Numbered from the stretch's first letter, positions 8,160-17,579 are shown. The stretch: 50,472 nucleotides of DNA from Paracoccaceae bacterium (GCA_020441385.1 JAGRMG010000111.1:1-50472), one strand, 5' to 3'. Notes: generated from the sequence alone by a model not told the origin. A program made the numbers and translations.

Positions 8160-9761
8160 TTATGCGAACCACCAGCGCTCGCCGGCCTTGTTGCCGTCCA
8201 TTTCCCAGTTGGCGGCGACGGCCTCGTCATGCGCCACCGCCTTGGAGTGCCCCATGACGTAGTTGGCGAACATCGGCACCAGCGCGCCGCCGTCGTCGCG
8301 CACCAGCATCTGGGTTTCGCGATACATCTCCGCGCGCTTGTCGTGGTCAAGCTCGGCCCGGGCCGCGACCACCAGTTCGTTGAACCGGTCGGCGGCCGGC
8401 GTGTTGCGCCAGGCGGTATCGTTCCACTCGGTGTCCTCGACATAGGCCGAGGCATACATCCAGTCCGAGGTCGGGCGCCCGTTCCAGTAGCAGGCGCACC
8501 AGCCCTTCTTGTTCCAGACGTTGGACCAGTAGCCGTCTTTCGGTTCGCGCACCACCTCGACATCGATGCCGCATTCCTTGGCCGATGCGGCGATCAGCTG
8601 CGCGGCGTCGACGGCGCCGGCGAAGGCCGCGTCCGAGGTCGAAAGCTGGAGCGGCCCGGAATGGCCCGACTTCTTGTAATGCTCGGCCGCCTTCTCGGGG
8701 TCGAATTCGCGCTGGGGCAGGTCGTCGGCATAAAAGCTGGTGGCCGGCGAGATCGGGGTATCGTTGCCGATGGCGCCGTGGCCCAGCAGGATCTTGTCGA
8801 CCAGTTCCTGCCGCTTGACCGCCAGTTTCAGCGCCATGCGCAGGTCGTAATTGCCGAACGGTTCCACATCCAGCCGCATCGGGAAGGTGTAGTGCCGCGC
8901 CCCGGTGCGTTCGAGAATCGTGATATTGGGGTTGCGCGCCATCAGGTTGACGGTCTTGGGGTCGATCCGGTCGACCGCGTCGACATCGCCGTTCATCAGC
9001 GCGTTCTGGCGCGCGGTGACGTCGATGATCGACAGCAGGTTGACGCCGTCGAAATGCGCCCGTCCTTCCTTCCAGTAATTGGGGTTGCGCTTGGTGATCG
9101 TACGAACCCCGGGCTCGAACTCTTCGATGATGTAGCCGCCGGTGCCGATACCCGCGGTCGGGTCGATCTCGCCATCCTTGGACGGCAGGATGATGAGGTG
9201 ATAATCGCCAAGCAGATAGGGGAAGTCGGCATTGGCGCCGCTGAGTTGGAACACCACCGTGTCGTCGCCCTCGGCGCGGACATCGGTGATCGCCGACAGG
9301 ATGCCCTTGGCCGCGGACTTGGAATTTTCGCCGCGATGATAGTTCATGTTGGCAACCACGTCGTCGGCGGTCAGCGACTTGCCGTTGTGAAACTCGACCC
9401 CCTTGCGCAGCTTGAACATCCAGGTGGTGGCGTCCGAGCTGTCATAGCTTTCGGCCAGTTCGGGGATCAGCTCGCCGGTGTTGGAGACTTCGGTCAGGCA
9501 ATTGCCATGCAGAAAGCCGGTTCCGGTGGTGAACCCATTTTCATAGGTGCCCGGATCCAGCGAGTCCGTGGTCGAGCCGGCGCCGAACCCGATGCGCAGC
9601 GTGCCGCCCTTCTTGGGCGTCGCGGCCATCGCCTTGTCGGCCATCGAAATGGCGCTGGGCAGGACCACACCCGCCGCCAGCGCCGACATGATGAACTGCC
9701 GCCGGTCGATCCGGCCGTCGGTCAGGCGCGCGGCCTGGGATTTGAGATATTGTTTCTTCAC
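8160..9761 (-). CDS. Peptide/nickel-type ABC transporter substrate-binding protein (family 5), Tat-exported
   Basis: This periplasmic protein captures a solute for the importer encoded divergently at 10105-13635. The start was placed at a GTG at 9761 because GGGAGA precedes it and the product then begins with a Tat signal: IDRRQFIMSALAAG (Arg20-Arg21) followed by a hydrophobic stretch and AMA. The family 5 pattern follows, with KKGGTLRIG, LTEVSNTGELIPELAESYD and KLRKGVEFHNGKSLTADDVV. The length is 533 residues. No ligand can be assigned; dipeptides, oligopeptides or opines are usual for this family. Confidence 0.92.
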   Translation of the reverse strand: MKKQYLKSQAARLTDGRIDRRQFIMSALAAGVVLPSAISMADKAMAATPKKGGTLRIGFGAGSTTDSLDPGTYENGFTTGTGFLHGNCLTEVSNTGELIPELAESYDSSDATTWMFKLRKGVEFHNGKSLTADDVVANMNYHRGENSKSAAKGILSAITDVRAEGDDTVVFQLSGANADFPYLLGDYHLIILPSKDGEIDPTAGIGTGGYIIEEFEPGVRTITKRNPNYWKEGRAHFDGVNLLSIIDVTARQNALMNGDVDAVDRIDPKTVNLMARNPNITILERTGARHYTFPMRLDVEPFGNYDLRMALKLAVKRQELVDKILLGHGAIGNDTPISPATSFYADDLPQREFDPEKAAEHYKKSGHSGPLQLSTSDAAFAGAVDAAQLIAASAKECGIDVEVVREPKDGYWSNVWNKKGWCACYWNGRPTSDWMYASAYVEDTEWNDTAWRNTPAADRFNELVVAARAELDHDKRAEMYRETQMLVRDDGGALVPMFANYVMGHSKAVAHDEAVAANWEMDGNKAGERWWFA

Positions 9762-10104
9762 GGTTTTCTCCCTTGTTTTGCTGAGTTTTTTGTTGGTCCC
9801 CGCCCCGGACGTGCCGGCCGGGGCAGATCGACCCGAAGATGATCCCAAGATAGTGCATAGGAATATTGCGCCCATGTCCACCCTTCATTTGACACATTGG
9901 CGACATCGCCGGGTTGAATGCGACACCGGCCCCGGAACCGAACCGGGCGCGCCGGAATTGGCGCGCGGGCGGAGCGGCCGGCGAAGTTTCTGGTCAAAGG
10001 CGGTTTACAGCCATGGTAATTGCACGCCTATAATGCAGCAATACGACATGCCGGCGGATCGAAACCGAGCGGTCAACAAGAAAAACGACAGGGAAGGATA
10101 GACT
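9762..10104. promoter_or_regulatory. Divergent promoter region of the peptide ABC importer
   Basis: This 343-base gap between the binding-protein gene and the permease genes has no credible coding frame. A TTTACA at 10004-10009 and a perfect TATAAT at 10029-10034, 19 bases apart, form a candidate promoter for the permease operon, with its -10 about 70 bases before the permease start. The permease start itself is a TTG preceded by GGGAAGGA at 10091-10098. For the leftward gene only a good ribosome site (GGGAGA) is evident. I see no clear operator repeat. Confidence 0.45.
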
Positions 10105-11085
10105 TTGCATCCCGTGCTTTCGACGGTACTGAAGCGGCTGGGCCTGGGCATCATCACGCTGTTCGTCGTCTCGGCCATCATCTTCAGTTCCATTGCCATG
10201 CTGCCCGGCGACTTCGGCCAGGCCGTGCTGGGCCAGGCCGCCACCGAAGAGACGGTCGCGGCCTTCCGGCGCGAGCTTGGCCTCGATCAGCCCGCCGTCC
10301 TGCGCTATTTCGACTGGGTCGCCGCGGTGCTCCAGGGCGATCTGGGCACGTCGTTCTCGGGGCGTGCATCCTCGGGCGTGGACAGGTCGCGCGATGTGGC
10401 CGATCTGGTGGCGCCGCGGCTGTGGAACACGCTGTTTCTGGCCGGGGTGACGGCGGTGATCGCCGTGCCACTGGCGCTGTTTCTGGGGCTGACGGCGGCG
10501 CTTTATCGCAACTCGGTCTACGATCGGGTCGTGAACGCCGCGACGCTGACCACGATCGCCACGCCCGAATTCTTCGTGGCATACATCCTGATCCTGCTGT
10601 TCGCGTCGCTCTGGGCGGTGTTTCCGTCGCTGGCCAATGTCGATGCCGACATGGCGCTGGGCGAACGGCTGTACCGCGTGGCGCTGCCGGCGCTGACGCT
10701 GACGCTGGTGATCGTGGCGCACATGATGCGGATGACGCGGGCGGCGATCATCAACCTTATGGCCTCGCCCTATATCCAGATGGCACGGCTCAAGGGGGCA
10801 TCGCAGTCCGAGGTCATCCTGAAACACGCCCTGCCCAACGCCTGGGCGCCGATCGCCACCGTGATCGCCTTCAACCTGGCCTATCTGGTCGTGGGTGTGG
10901 TGGTGGTCGAGGTGGTGTTCGTCTATCCCGGCATCGGCCAGCTGATGGTGGATGCCGTCACCACGCGCGACATCCCGGTGGTGCAGGCCTGCGCGCTGAT
11001 CTTCGCGGCCACCTATGTCATTCTGAACCTGATCGCCGACATCATCGGCATCGTCACCAACCCGAGGCTCCTGCATCCGCGATGA
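10105..11085 (+). CDS. Peptide-type ABC transporter permease (DppB/OppB family)
   Basis: This inner-membrane permease forms one half of the transport channel. It starts at a TTG with a strong GGGAAGGA site. The product has an N-terminal span (LGLGIITLFVVSAIIFSSI), the DppB-like segment LPGDFGQAVLG...LGLDQPAVLRYFDW, and the EAA loop contacting the ATPase (MARLKGASQSEVILKHALPNAW, about residues 225-246). The length is 326 residues with about six spans. Its TGA overlaps the ATG of the second permease. Confidence 0.93.
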   Translation: MHPVLSTVLKRLGLGIITLFVVSAIIFSSIAMLPGDFGQAVLGQAATEETVAAFRRELGLDQPAVLRYFDWVAAVLQGDLGTSFSGRASSGVDRSRDVADLVAPRLWNTLFLAGVTAVIAVPLALFLGLTAALYRNSVYDRVVNAATLTTIATPEFFVAYILILLFASLWAVFPSLANVDADMALGERLYRVALPALTLTLVIVAHMMRMTRAAIINLMASPYIQMARLKGASQSEVILKHALPNAWAPIATVIAFNLAYLVVGVVVVEVVFVYPGIGQLMVDAVTTRDIPVVQACALIFAATYVILNLIADIIGIVTNPRLLHPR

Positions 11086-12011
11086 CCCAGCCTCCCCAGA
11101 CCCCCGAAACCTATTCGGCTTCGGCCGAGGTCGGCGCCGTCCGCAAGCGCCGGACCCGGCGGGAACGTATCTGGATCGTGCTGAAAAAGGCCCCGCCAAG
11201 CGCGTGGTTCGGCATGATCGTGGTGCTGCTTTACTGCCTGACCGCCCTGTTCGCGCCCTTCCTGGCACCCTACGGCGAGGCCCAGATCTTTCCCGCGCCC
11301 TACGCCCCGTGGAGCGCCGAGCACGTCTTCGGAACCGATCAGATCGGGCGCGATATCCTGTCCCGGATGATCTACGGCGCGCGCAACACCATGGGCATCG
11401 CACTGGTCACGACCTTCCTGTCCTTCCTGATCGGCGGCGGGCTGGGGCTGGTGGCGGCGATCAACCGCGCCTGGCTCGATCAGCTGCTGTCGCGCTCGGT
11501 CGATGTGCTGATGGCGATCCCCAGCCTGATCTTTGCGCTGATGCTGCTGTCGATCTTCGGCTCGACCGTATCGAGCCTGATCCTGATCATCGCCGTTCTG
11601 GACAGCACCCGCGTCTTCCGCCTGACCCGGTCGGTCGCGGTCAACGTGGCGGTCATGGATTACGTCGAGGCGGCGCGCCTGCGCGGCGAAGGGCTGGGCT
11701 GGATCATGCGGCGCGAGATCCTGCCAAACATCATGCCCCCGCTGGTCGCCGAGTTCGGGTTGCGCTTCTGCTTCGTGTTCCTGACCATCGCGGCGCTGTC
11801 GTTCCTGGGCGTCGGCATCCAGCCGCCCACCGCCGACTGGGGCTCGATGGTGCGCGACAACGCCTCGCTGATCCAGTTCGCCAAATACGATCTCAAGGCG
11901 GGGCTGACGCCGCTCCTGCCGGCGGCGGCGATCGCGCTGCTGACCGTGGCGGTGAATTTCATCGTCGACTGGTTCCTTCACAAGACGAGCGGGCTGCGCG
12001 ATGAGCACTGA
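11082..12011 (+). CDS. Peptide-type ABC transporter permease (DppC/OppC family)
   Basis: This is the second channel half. The ATG at 11082 overlaps the upstream stop; the open frame extends much further upstream but only as shadow of the first permease. The N-terminus has a cytoplasmic basic tail (RKRRTRRERIW), then a span (GMIVVLLYCLTALFAPF), the hallmark FGTDQIGRDILSRMIYGAR, and the EAA loop EAARLRGEGLGWIMRREILPN. The length is 309 residues. Its end overlaps the start of the ATPase gene. Confidence 0.93.
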   Translation: MTQPPQTPETYSASAEVGAVRKRRTRRERIWIVLKKAPPSAWFGMIVVLLYCLTALFAPFLAPYGEAQIFPAPYAPWSAEHVFGTDQIGRDILSRMIYGARNTMGIALVTTFLSFLIGGGLGLVAAINRAWLDQLLSRSVDVLMAIPSLIFALMLLSIFGSTVSSLILIIAVLDSTRVFRLTRSVAVNVAVMDYVEAARLRGEGLGWIMRREILPNIMPPLVAEFGLRFCFVFLTIAALSFLGVGIQPPTADWGSMVRDNASLIQFAKYDLKAGLTPLLPAAAIALLTVAVNFIVDWFLHKTSGLRDEH

Positions 12012-13635
12012 CACCGGAACCGGCCGCAGCGGCGATGTCCTGCTTGAAATTCGCGACCTGCGGATCGAGGGCTATTCGGATGAACAATGGCATCAGATCA
12101 TCAAGGGTGTCGATCTGACGCTGCACCGCGGCGAGGTGATGGGTCTGATCGGCGAGTCCGGCGCGGGAAAATCGACGCTGGGCCTGGCCGCGATGGGCTA
12201 TACCCAGCCCGGCTGCCGGATCAACGGCGGCACGATCATGTTCGACGGGATGGATCTTCGGGCCGCATCCGAAAGCGAGAAACGCAGGCTGTGGGGCACG
12301 CGCATCGCCTATGTGGCGCAGTCGGCGGCGGCATCCTTCAACCCGGCGCACCGGCTGATCGACCAGACGGTCGAGGCCGCGAACCGCATGAAACTGCGCG
12401 CCGACGCCGAAAGCCGCGAGGATGCGGTCGATCTTTACCGGCAGTTGCAGCTGCCCGACCCCGAAACCATCGGCAACCGTTACCCGCATCAGGTTTCGGG
12501 CGGTCAGTTGCAGCGCGTCATGACCGCGATGGCCATGTCGCCGCGCCCCGACCTGATCATTTTCGACGAACCGACGACGGCGCTTGACGTGACCACACAG
12601 GTCGACGTGCTGGCGGCGATGCGCCGGATCGTGGACGAATTCGACACCGCCGCGATCTACATCACGCACGATCTGGCGGTGGTGGCGCAGATGGCCGACG
12701 TGATCAAGGTGCTCCGCTTTGGCGAGCAGGTCGAGGAGGCCGAAACCGGCAAGATGCTTGCGCATCCCGAAATGCCCTATACCAGGTCGCTGTGGTCGGT
12801 GCGCTCGTTGCAGAAGCCCGAAGCCAGGGGCGAAGAGATCCTGCTGTCGATGGAAGGCATCGACGCCGCCTATGGCACGGCAAAGGTTCTGCACAACGTC
12901 AACATCTCGATTCCGCGCGGCCGGACGGTGGCAATCGTCGGCGAAAGCGGCTCGGGCAAGTCCACCGCGGCGCGGGTCATCACCGGGCTGTTGCCGCCCA
13001 GCGCCGGGCAGGTGCTGTTCAAGGGCGAGCCGTTGCCCCCGGCCCTGAAGGACCGCAGCAAGGAACAGTTGCAGCGCATCCAGATGATCTATCAGATGGC
13101 CGACACCGCGATGAACCCGCGCCAGACCGTCGGCGAGATCATCGGCCGGCCGCTGGAATTCTATCTTGGTCTGAAGGGCCGGGCGCGCGAGAAGCGCGTG
13201 ATCGAGTTGCTCGAGATGATCGAGCTTGACGAAGGCTTTTACGACCGCTTCCCCTCGGAATTGTCGGGCGGCCAGAAACAGCGCATCTGCATCGCCCGGG
13301 CGCTGGCGGCCGAGCCGGAGCTGATCATCTGCGACGAGGTCACCTCGGCGCTGGACCAGATCGTTCAGGAAGGCATCCTCAAGCTTCTGCTGCGCCTGCA
13401 AGAGAAATTCGCCATCACCTACATGTTCATCACCCACGATATCGCAACGGTACAGGCGATCTCGGACGAAATCGTTGTGATGCTTGCCGGCGAGGTGGTC
13501 GAACAGGGGATGAAAAGCGAGGTCATGGCCCCGCCCTATCCCGACTATACAAGGCTCTTGCTGTCGTCGGTGCCCGAGATGGATCCCGACTGGCTGAGCA
13601 ACCTGCTGGCCGAACGCGGCGAACGGCCGGCCTGA
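12001..13635 (+). CDS. Fused double ATPase of a peptide ABC importer (DppD-DppF type)
   Basis: Two ABC ATPase domains lie in one 544-residue chain. Domain 1 has Walker A GESGAGKST (about 50-58), signature VSGGQLQR and Walker B LIIFDEPTTALD. Domain 2 (from about residue 280) has Walker A GESGSGKST, signature LSGGQKQR and Walker B LIICDEVTSALD. This resembles GsiA/YejF-type fusions and powers the two permeases with which it overlaps. Domain 2 has EVTSALD rather than the usual EPTSALD after Walker B; the catalytic glutamate is retained. Confidence 0.95.
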   Translation: MSTDTGTGRSGDVLLEIRDLRIEGYSDEQWHQIIKGVDLTLHRGEVMGLIGESGAGKSTLGLAAMGYTQPGCRINGGTIMFDGMDLRAASESEKRRLWGTRIAYVAQSAAASFNPAHRLIDQTVEAANRMKLRADAESREDAVDLYRQLQLPDPETIGNRYPHQVSGGQLQRVMTAMAMSPRPDLIIFDEPTTALDVTTQVDVLAAMRRIVDEFDTAAIYITHDLAVVAQMADVIKVLRFGEQVEEAETGKMLAHPEMPYTRSLWSVRSLQKPEARGEEILLSMEGIDAAYGTAKVLHNVNISIPRGRTVAIVGESGSGKSTAARVITGLLPPSAGQVLFKGEPLPPALKDRSKEQLQRIQMIYQMADTAMNPRQTVGEIIGRPLEFYLGLKGRAREKRVIELLEMIELDEGFYDRFPSELSGGQKQRICIARALAAEPELIICDEVTSALDQIVQEGILKLLLRLQEKFAITYMFITHDIATVQAISDEIVVMLAGEVVEQGMKSEVMAPPYPDYTRLLLSSVPEMDPDWLSNLLAERGERPA

Positions 13636-13653
13636 ACCGTCATTTCCTGAAAT

Positions 13654-13672
13654 GGCCGGGCGCTGTCCGGCC
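13654..13672 (+). terminator. Possible weak terminator after the ABC operon
   Basis: GGCCGG and CCGGCC flank a 7-base loop 18 bases after the ATPase stop. There is no T-run. It falls where transcription of the importer would end and before the kinase module, but in GC-rich DNA such short stems arise by chance. Confidence 0.25.
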
Positions 13673-13788
13673 CTGCCTTCATGTTTTCCGACAATGTCCA
13701 CTTTCTGACCACAATCCGGACTGAAACTGGACCGTGCAAGACCCCGCCCGGTTCCGGCCGCGGCCCGTTGCCAATCGAAAGACCCGGA

Positions 13789-15120
13789 ATGACCGCCAAA
13801 GGCCAGATGATCCCCGACGATGCCGACTATCCCGACGAATTGCGGCCGGGCACCGTGCTGCTGCATGGCCAGTACGTCATCGAAAGCTATCTGGTGCGCG
13901 GCGGGTTCGGGATCACCTATCTGGCGCGCGACAGCCTCGACCGGACGGTCGTCATCAAGGAGTGCTTTCCCAGCGCGATCTGCTGCCGCGCCGATGGGCG
14001 CGTGCTGGCACGCTCGCGCGAGCAGCAAAACCAGTACGCTTCGGTCCTGCGCCATTTCATTCGCGAGGCGCGCCGGCTGTCCAAGCTGAGCCATCCCGAC
14101 ATCGTCGGCGTGCACCAGGTGTTCGAGGAACGCGATACCGCGTATATGGCGCTCGATTTCGTCGATGGCAGCGACCTTCTGACGATTCTGGAGGACGATC
14201 GCGCCCGGCTGAGCCCGCGCCTGATCGGCAGCATTCTCAAACGCACGCTGGAGGCGGTCAGCTATATCCACAAGAAGGGCATTCTGCACCGCGACATCTC
14301 TCCCGACAACATCCTGCTGGATGCCACCGACAGCCCGACCCTGATCGACTTCGGCGCCGCCCGCGACCACGCGACCAAGGAGAACCGGGCGCTTTCGGCG
14401 CTTCTGACCGTCAAGGACGGATACTCGCCGCAGGAATTCTATCTCTCCGACGAACCCCAGCGCCCGTCGAGCGATCTGTATTCGCTGGGTGCAACGTTCC
14501 ATCACGTCATCACCGGCCAGGCCCCGCCCCACAGCCAGCAGCGCCTGGCCGCCGTCGCCTCGCGCGGGGACGACCCGTATGTGCCCCTGGTCAAGCGTGT
14601 GAGCGGGTTCGACCGCGAGTTCCTGGCTGCCATCGACCGGTCGCTGGAGATCTTCGCCGACGACAGGTTTCAGAGCGCCGACGACTGGATCCTTGCCATC
14701 GAACGCAGCCTGCGCCGGCAGGTCAGCACGGACCGCGCCAGCCAGGATGCGAACATGCTGCGCGCGATTTCCGAACTGATCGAGAATACCGCCGTCACGC
14801 AGTTCCAGCCCCAGCAGAAACGCGACGCCGCGCCGCGCCCGCGCATGGCCTCGCGCGCCCTGACCGCGATCGCGCCCGCTCCGCCGGCGCCCGCGCCCGA
14901 ACCGGCGGACGCGCCGCGCCAGTTCGTCGACATCTTCGGCAACCCGATCGACGACGTCGATGCCTGGCTGGAGGCGCAGGAACGTGAACGGGCGCAAGCT
15001 GCCAGCGGCTCGCGTGGAAACGAAGCGAAGAAGAAAGACCGCGCTGCGCCGAAAACCGGGTTCCTGCGGACATTTCTGAGCCGCAAAGCCGCCCAGCCGG
15101 CGGGCAATTTCGATACGTGA
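13789..15120 (+). CDS. Serine/threonine protein kinase
   Basis: The product (443 residues) has a complete Hanks-type kinase domain at about residues 28-305: glycine loop GGFGIT (38-43), ATP lysine Lys57 in VVIKECFPSAICCR, catalytic loop HRDISPDN (167-174), DFG (187-189) and GYSPQEFY in place of APE. The IKE-FPS pattern marks a subgroup common in Proteobacteria next to FHA and PP2C genes. The C-terminal third is Ala/Pro-rich, ends with a basic tail (TGFLRTFLSRKAAQ) and has no membrane span, so the kinase is cytoplasmic. The ATG at 13789 was chosen over one at 13681, which would add 36 unlikely residues. It heads the eight-gene module; the FHA gene starts 46 bases on. Confidence 0.93.
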   Translation: MTAKGQMIPDDADYPDELRPGTVLLHGQYVIESYLVRGGFGITYLARDSLDRTVVIKECFPSAICCRADGRVLARSREQQNQYASVLRHFIREARRLSKLSHPDIVGVHQVFEERDTAYMALDFVDGSDLLTILEDDRARLSPRLIGSILKRTLEAVSYIHKKGILHRDISPDNILLDATDSPTLIDFGAARDHATKENRALSALLTVKDGYSPQEFYLSDEPQRPSSDLYSLGATFHHVITGQAPPHSQQRLAAVASRGDDPYVPLVKRVSGFDREFLAAIDRSLEIFADDRFQSADDWILAIERSLRRQVSTDRASQDANMLRAISELIENTAVTQFQPQQKRDAAPRPRMASRALTAIAPAPPAPAPEPADAPRQFVDIFGNPIDDVDAWLEAQERERAQAASGSRGNEAKKKDRAAPKTGFLRTFLSRKAAQPAGNFDT

Positions 15121-15166
15121 CCAAGCCATATCCGGGCCGTGCGGGCCAGTCAGGAAAGGACCAGCC

Positions 15167-16639
15167 ATGAAGTTCATCAGGGAAATCATCTCTGGCAAGC
15201 ATGACGATTCCGGCGGGCCCGGTTCGGTGCCCGGAACTCCCCGGCCGGAAGGCCGGGAACCGGATGCCGGCCAGATCCGCGGTTCCGGGAAAGCGGCGCT
15301 CGATCTCGACAGATACTCGGTTGCCGGCGATGCCATGGACGAGCCCGAGGCCCCCGTTTCCGACTTCACGGACGATGATGAGATCCACCGGCTGATAAGC
15401 GATGCCGCCCGGCTGCACCGGTCGGGCACGCCCGAAATGGCGCATGATCCGGCGCCGCCCATCGAGGCGCCCGCGGCGCCACCGCCCCTGGAGGGAACCG
15501 AAGACGGGTTTCACGACGATTACCGCCGTGCCGGCCTCGGGGCTGGCGAGGACGAAAACGACAATTTCGAGCGCGACGAAGCCGCCAGCACCGTCATTCC
15601 CGCGATGCCCGGGGCGATGCGGCCTCCGCTCCGCGCAACGGACGCTGCCGCGCCCGAGGCGGTCCGGCACCAACCCCGCGCAGCGGGCGACGTGGCCCAC
15701 GATGCAAATTCCGCTGCGGCGGGGGCCGGAATGGCCAAAGACATGCCGCAAACCACAACGCCGGACGCTATGGCATCATGCCCACCCGAACCGGCGCTGG
15801 CACCGCAGGACCGCGAAGTTCGCGCACCGCTCCCGCCCGACCGCGACGCCAGGGCATCCGCCGCGCCGGACAGCGACGTTCAGGCCCGGCCGGTGACCAG
15901 TCTGGGCGAATACCGCACCGATCCGTTCGCCCGTCTGGAACGCCAGGCCGACGCGGCGCCCTCGCCCGAGGGCCGGCTGCTGTTCCATCGCGCCAGGGAC
16001 GGCCAGTCCGAGGCCCCCGCCCGCGATCCAGGGCCGGGCACGCCGCCGGTTGCCGGCGCGGTCACGCCGGGCCGCCCGCGAACCCGGCTGTCGGACAACA
16101 TGACGATGCCCTCGGCCGCGTCGCTCGAGATGCCTGCCCCGGCCGCCGGGCGCGCCGCCCGCCACGCCCCCCGCGTCAAGACCAGGCTGCTGGGCTTTGG
16201 CGGCGGATCGGACAGCAACCCGTTCGACAGCGCGGCCCAGTCCGCCCCGGCCGCACAGAGCCTCTATCCGGTCGGCTGGATGGTGGTGGCTGCCGGTCCC
16301 GGGCGCGGCAACGCTTTTGCGCTCTATCACGGGGTGTCGCAGATCGGGCGCGGCGAGGATCAGGCGGTGCGGCTGGATTTCGGCGACACCAGCATCTCGC
16401 GCAGCAACCATGCCGCCGTGGCCTATGACAAGACCCAGCAGAAATTCTACCTGGGCCATGGCGGCAAGGCCAATCTGGTGCGGCTGAACGGCAAACCCGT
16501 GCTGAGCACCGAGGAACTGGAAACCGGATCGGCGATAAGCATCGGTGAGACCACGCTGCATTTCGTGGCCCTTTGCGGGGCCGGATTCGACTGGGACGAA
16601 AGCCGGGACGATGACACCGACACCGCGATCTTCGGCTAG
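15167..16639 (+). CDS. FHA-domain protein with long disordered N-terminus
   Basis: The product is 490 residues. The first 360 or so are rich in Pro, Ala, Asp and Glu without predicted fold, although a conserved-looking start (MKFIREIISGKHDD) precedes them. The C-terminal part (about 365-475) is an FHA domain: QIGRGEDQAVRLDFGDTSIS followed by SRSNHAAV, which matches the GR and SxxH signatures that bind phosphothreonine. FHA proteins couple Ser/Thr kinases to partners, so this is probably both substrate and adaptor of the adjacent kinase. AGGAAAGG precedes the ATG. Its end overlaps the phosphatase gene by 29 bases in another frame. Confidence 0.9.
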   Translation: MKFIREIISGKHDDSGGPGSVPGTPRPEGREPDAGQIRGSGKAALDLDRYSVAGDAMDEPEAPVSDFTDDDEIHRLISDAARLHRSGTPEMAHDPAPPIEAPAAPPPLEGTEDGFHDDYRRAGLGAGEDENDNFERDEAASTVIPAMPGAMRPPLRATDAAAPEAVRHQPRAAGDVAHDANSAAAGAGMAKDMPQTTTPDAMASCPPEPALAPQDREVRAPLPPDRDARASAAPDSDVQARPVTSLGEYRTDPFARLERQADAAPSPEGRLLFHRARDGQSEAPARDPGPGTPPVAGAVTPGRPRTRLSDNMTMPSAASLEMPAPAAGRAARHAPRVKTRLLGFGGGSDSNPFDSAAQSAPAAQSLYPVGWMVVAAGPGRGNAFALYHGVSQIGRGEDQAVRLDFGDTSISRSNHAAVAYDKTQQKFYLGHGGKANLVRLNGKPVLSTEELETGSAISIGETTLHFVALCGAGFDWDESRDDDTDTAIFG

Positions 16640-17579
16640 GGCGCATTACGACGTCGCCTCGGCCATCAGCATCGGCCGGCGCGATTGTCAGGAGGACGCG
16701 ATCGTCGCGGACTTCCCGCAGGGCGCCGAACACGGATTCGTGGTGCTGGCCGACGGCATGGGCGGCCATGCCGCGGGCGATATCGCCAGCAAGATCGTCG
16801 TCACCGAGGTGTTCAGCGAACTCAAGCTGCAAAGCGGCGATCCGGTTCGCTTCGAACGCAACATCAACGCCATCCTGCGCGCGGCGGTGCGCACGGCCAA
16901 TGATTGTGTACTGAACCATGCCACGTCCTATCCGCGCACCAACGGAATGGGGGCGACGCTGCTGGCGCCGGTTCTGCTGGGCGACTGGCTGCACTGGATT
17001 TCAGTGGGCGATTCGCCGCTCTATCTGTACCGCGACGGTGTGTTGCGGCAGGTCAACGAAGATCATTCGCTGGCCCCCCAGATCGACCACATGGTGCGCT
17101 CGGGTCTGATGCAGCCCGAACGCGGCCGCACGCATCCCGACCGCAATTGCCTGACATCGGTGCTGATCGGGATGGAGATTCCGCGTATCGACTGCCCCGC
17201 GCAGCCGATCGCCCTGAAACCCGGCGACATCGTCCTTGCCGCCAGCGACGGGTTGCAGTTCCTCAGCGACGGCCAGATCGCGGAGCTGCTGGGCCGTCAC
17301 CGCGACGCGACCAGCGCCGAGATCACGGCAGCACTGATGCGTCGGATCGAGGCCGCAGGCGACCCGGACCAGGACAACGTGACATTCGCCGTGATCCGGG
17401 TGCGCCCGGACGCGGCCATGCCGGCACTGCCCGTGCCATCGGCAATGGAGGCGGAAAGAATGCCGGAAATCCTCAAGCAATCCAGCAGGAACAACGAGGT
17501 GACGGTGATGGCGTCCCGGTCCGGATCCGGGGTCGCCATGGTGTGCCGCGTGTCGGTCCCGGCGGAGAGGCTGACATGA
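16611..17579 (+). CDS. PP2C-family (PPM) protein phosphatase
   Basis: This metal-dependent phosphatase would reverse the adjacent kinase. The motifs are present in order: GRRDCQEDA (22-30; the family usually has NED), LADGMGGHAAG with metal Asp48, GMGATLLAPV, VGDSPLYLYRDG, ASDGLQFLSDGQI near 212, and DQDNVTFAVIRV near 255. After the catalytic domain a tail of about 60 residues (EILKQSSRNNEVTVMASRSG) has no counterpart in minimal PP2C enzymes and may bind a partner. The ATG at 16611 lies inside the FHA gene; its TGA overlaps the first GTPase gene (ATGA). The product is 322 residues. Confidence 0.92.
   Translation: MTPTPRSSARAHYDVASAISIGRRDCQEDAIVADFPQGAEHGFVVLADGMGGHAAGDIASKIVVTEVFSELKLQSGDPVRFERNINAILRAAVRTANDCVLNHATSYPRTNGMGATLLAPVLLGDWLHWISVGDSPLYLYRDGVLRQVNEDHSLAPQIDHMVRSGLMQPERGRTHPDRNCLTSVLIGMEIPRIDCPAQPIALKPGDIVLAASDGLQFLSDGQIAELLGRHRDATSAEITAALMRRIEAAGDPDQDNVTFAVIRVRPDAAMPALPVPSAMEAERMPEILKQSSRNNEVTVMASRSGSGVAMVCRVSVPAERLT

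Noticed and set aside
11959-15462. A very long open frame on the minus strand across the ABC ATPase and kinase genes
   Set aside because: It is antisense to well-recognised proteins, is rich in Arg, His, Asp and Gly as expected for shadows in GC-rich coding DNA, and shows no domain. The same applies to long antisense frames at 616-2421, 18697-21546, 43631-45958 and 46041-48503.
13789-17579. Kinase-FHA-PP2C trio as part of a type VI secretion system
   Set aside because: No tube, sheath, baseplate, ClpV or membrane-complex genes are in the window; the following genes are GTPases instead.
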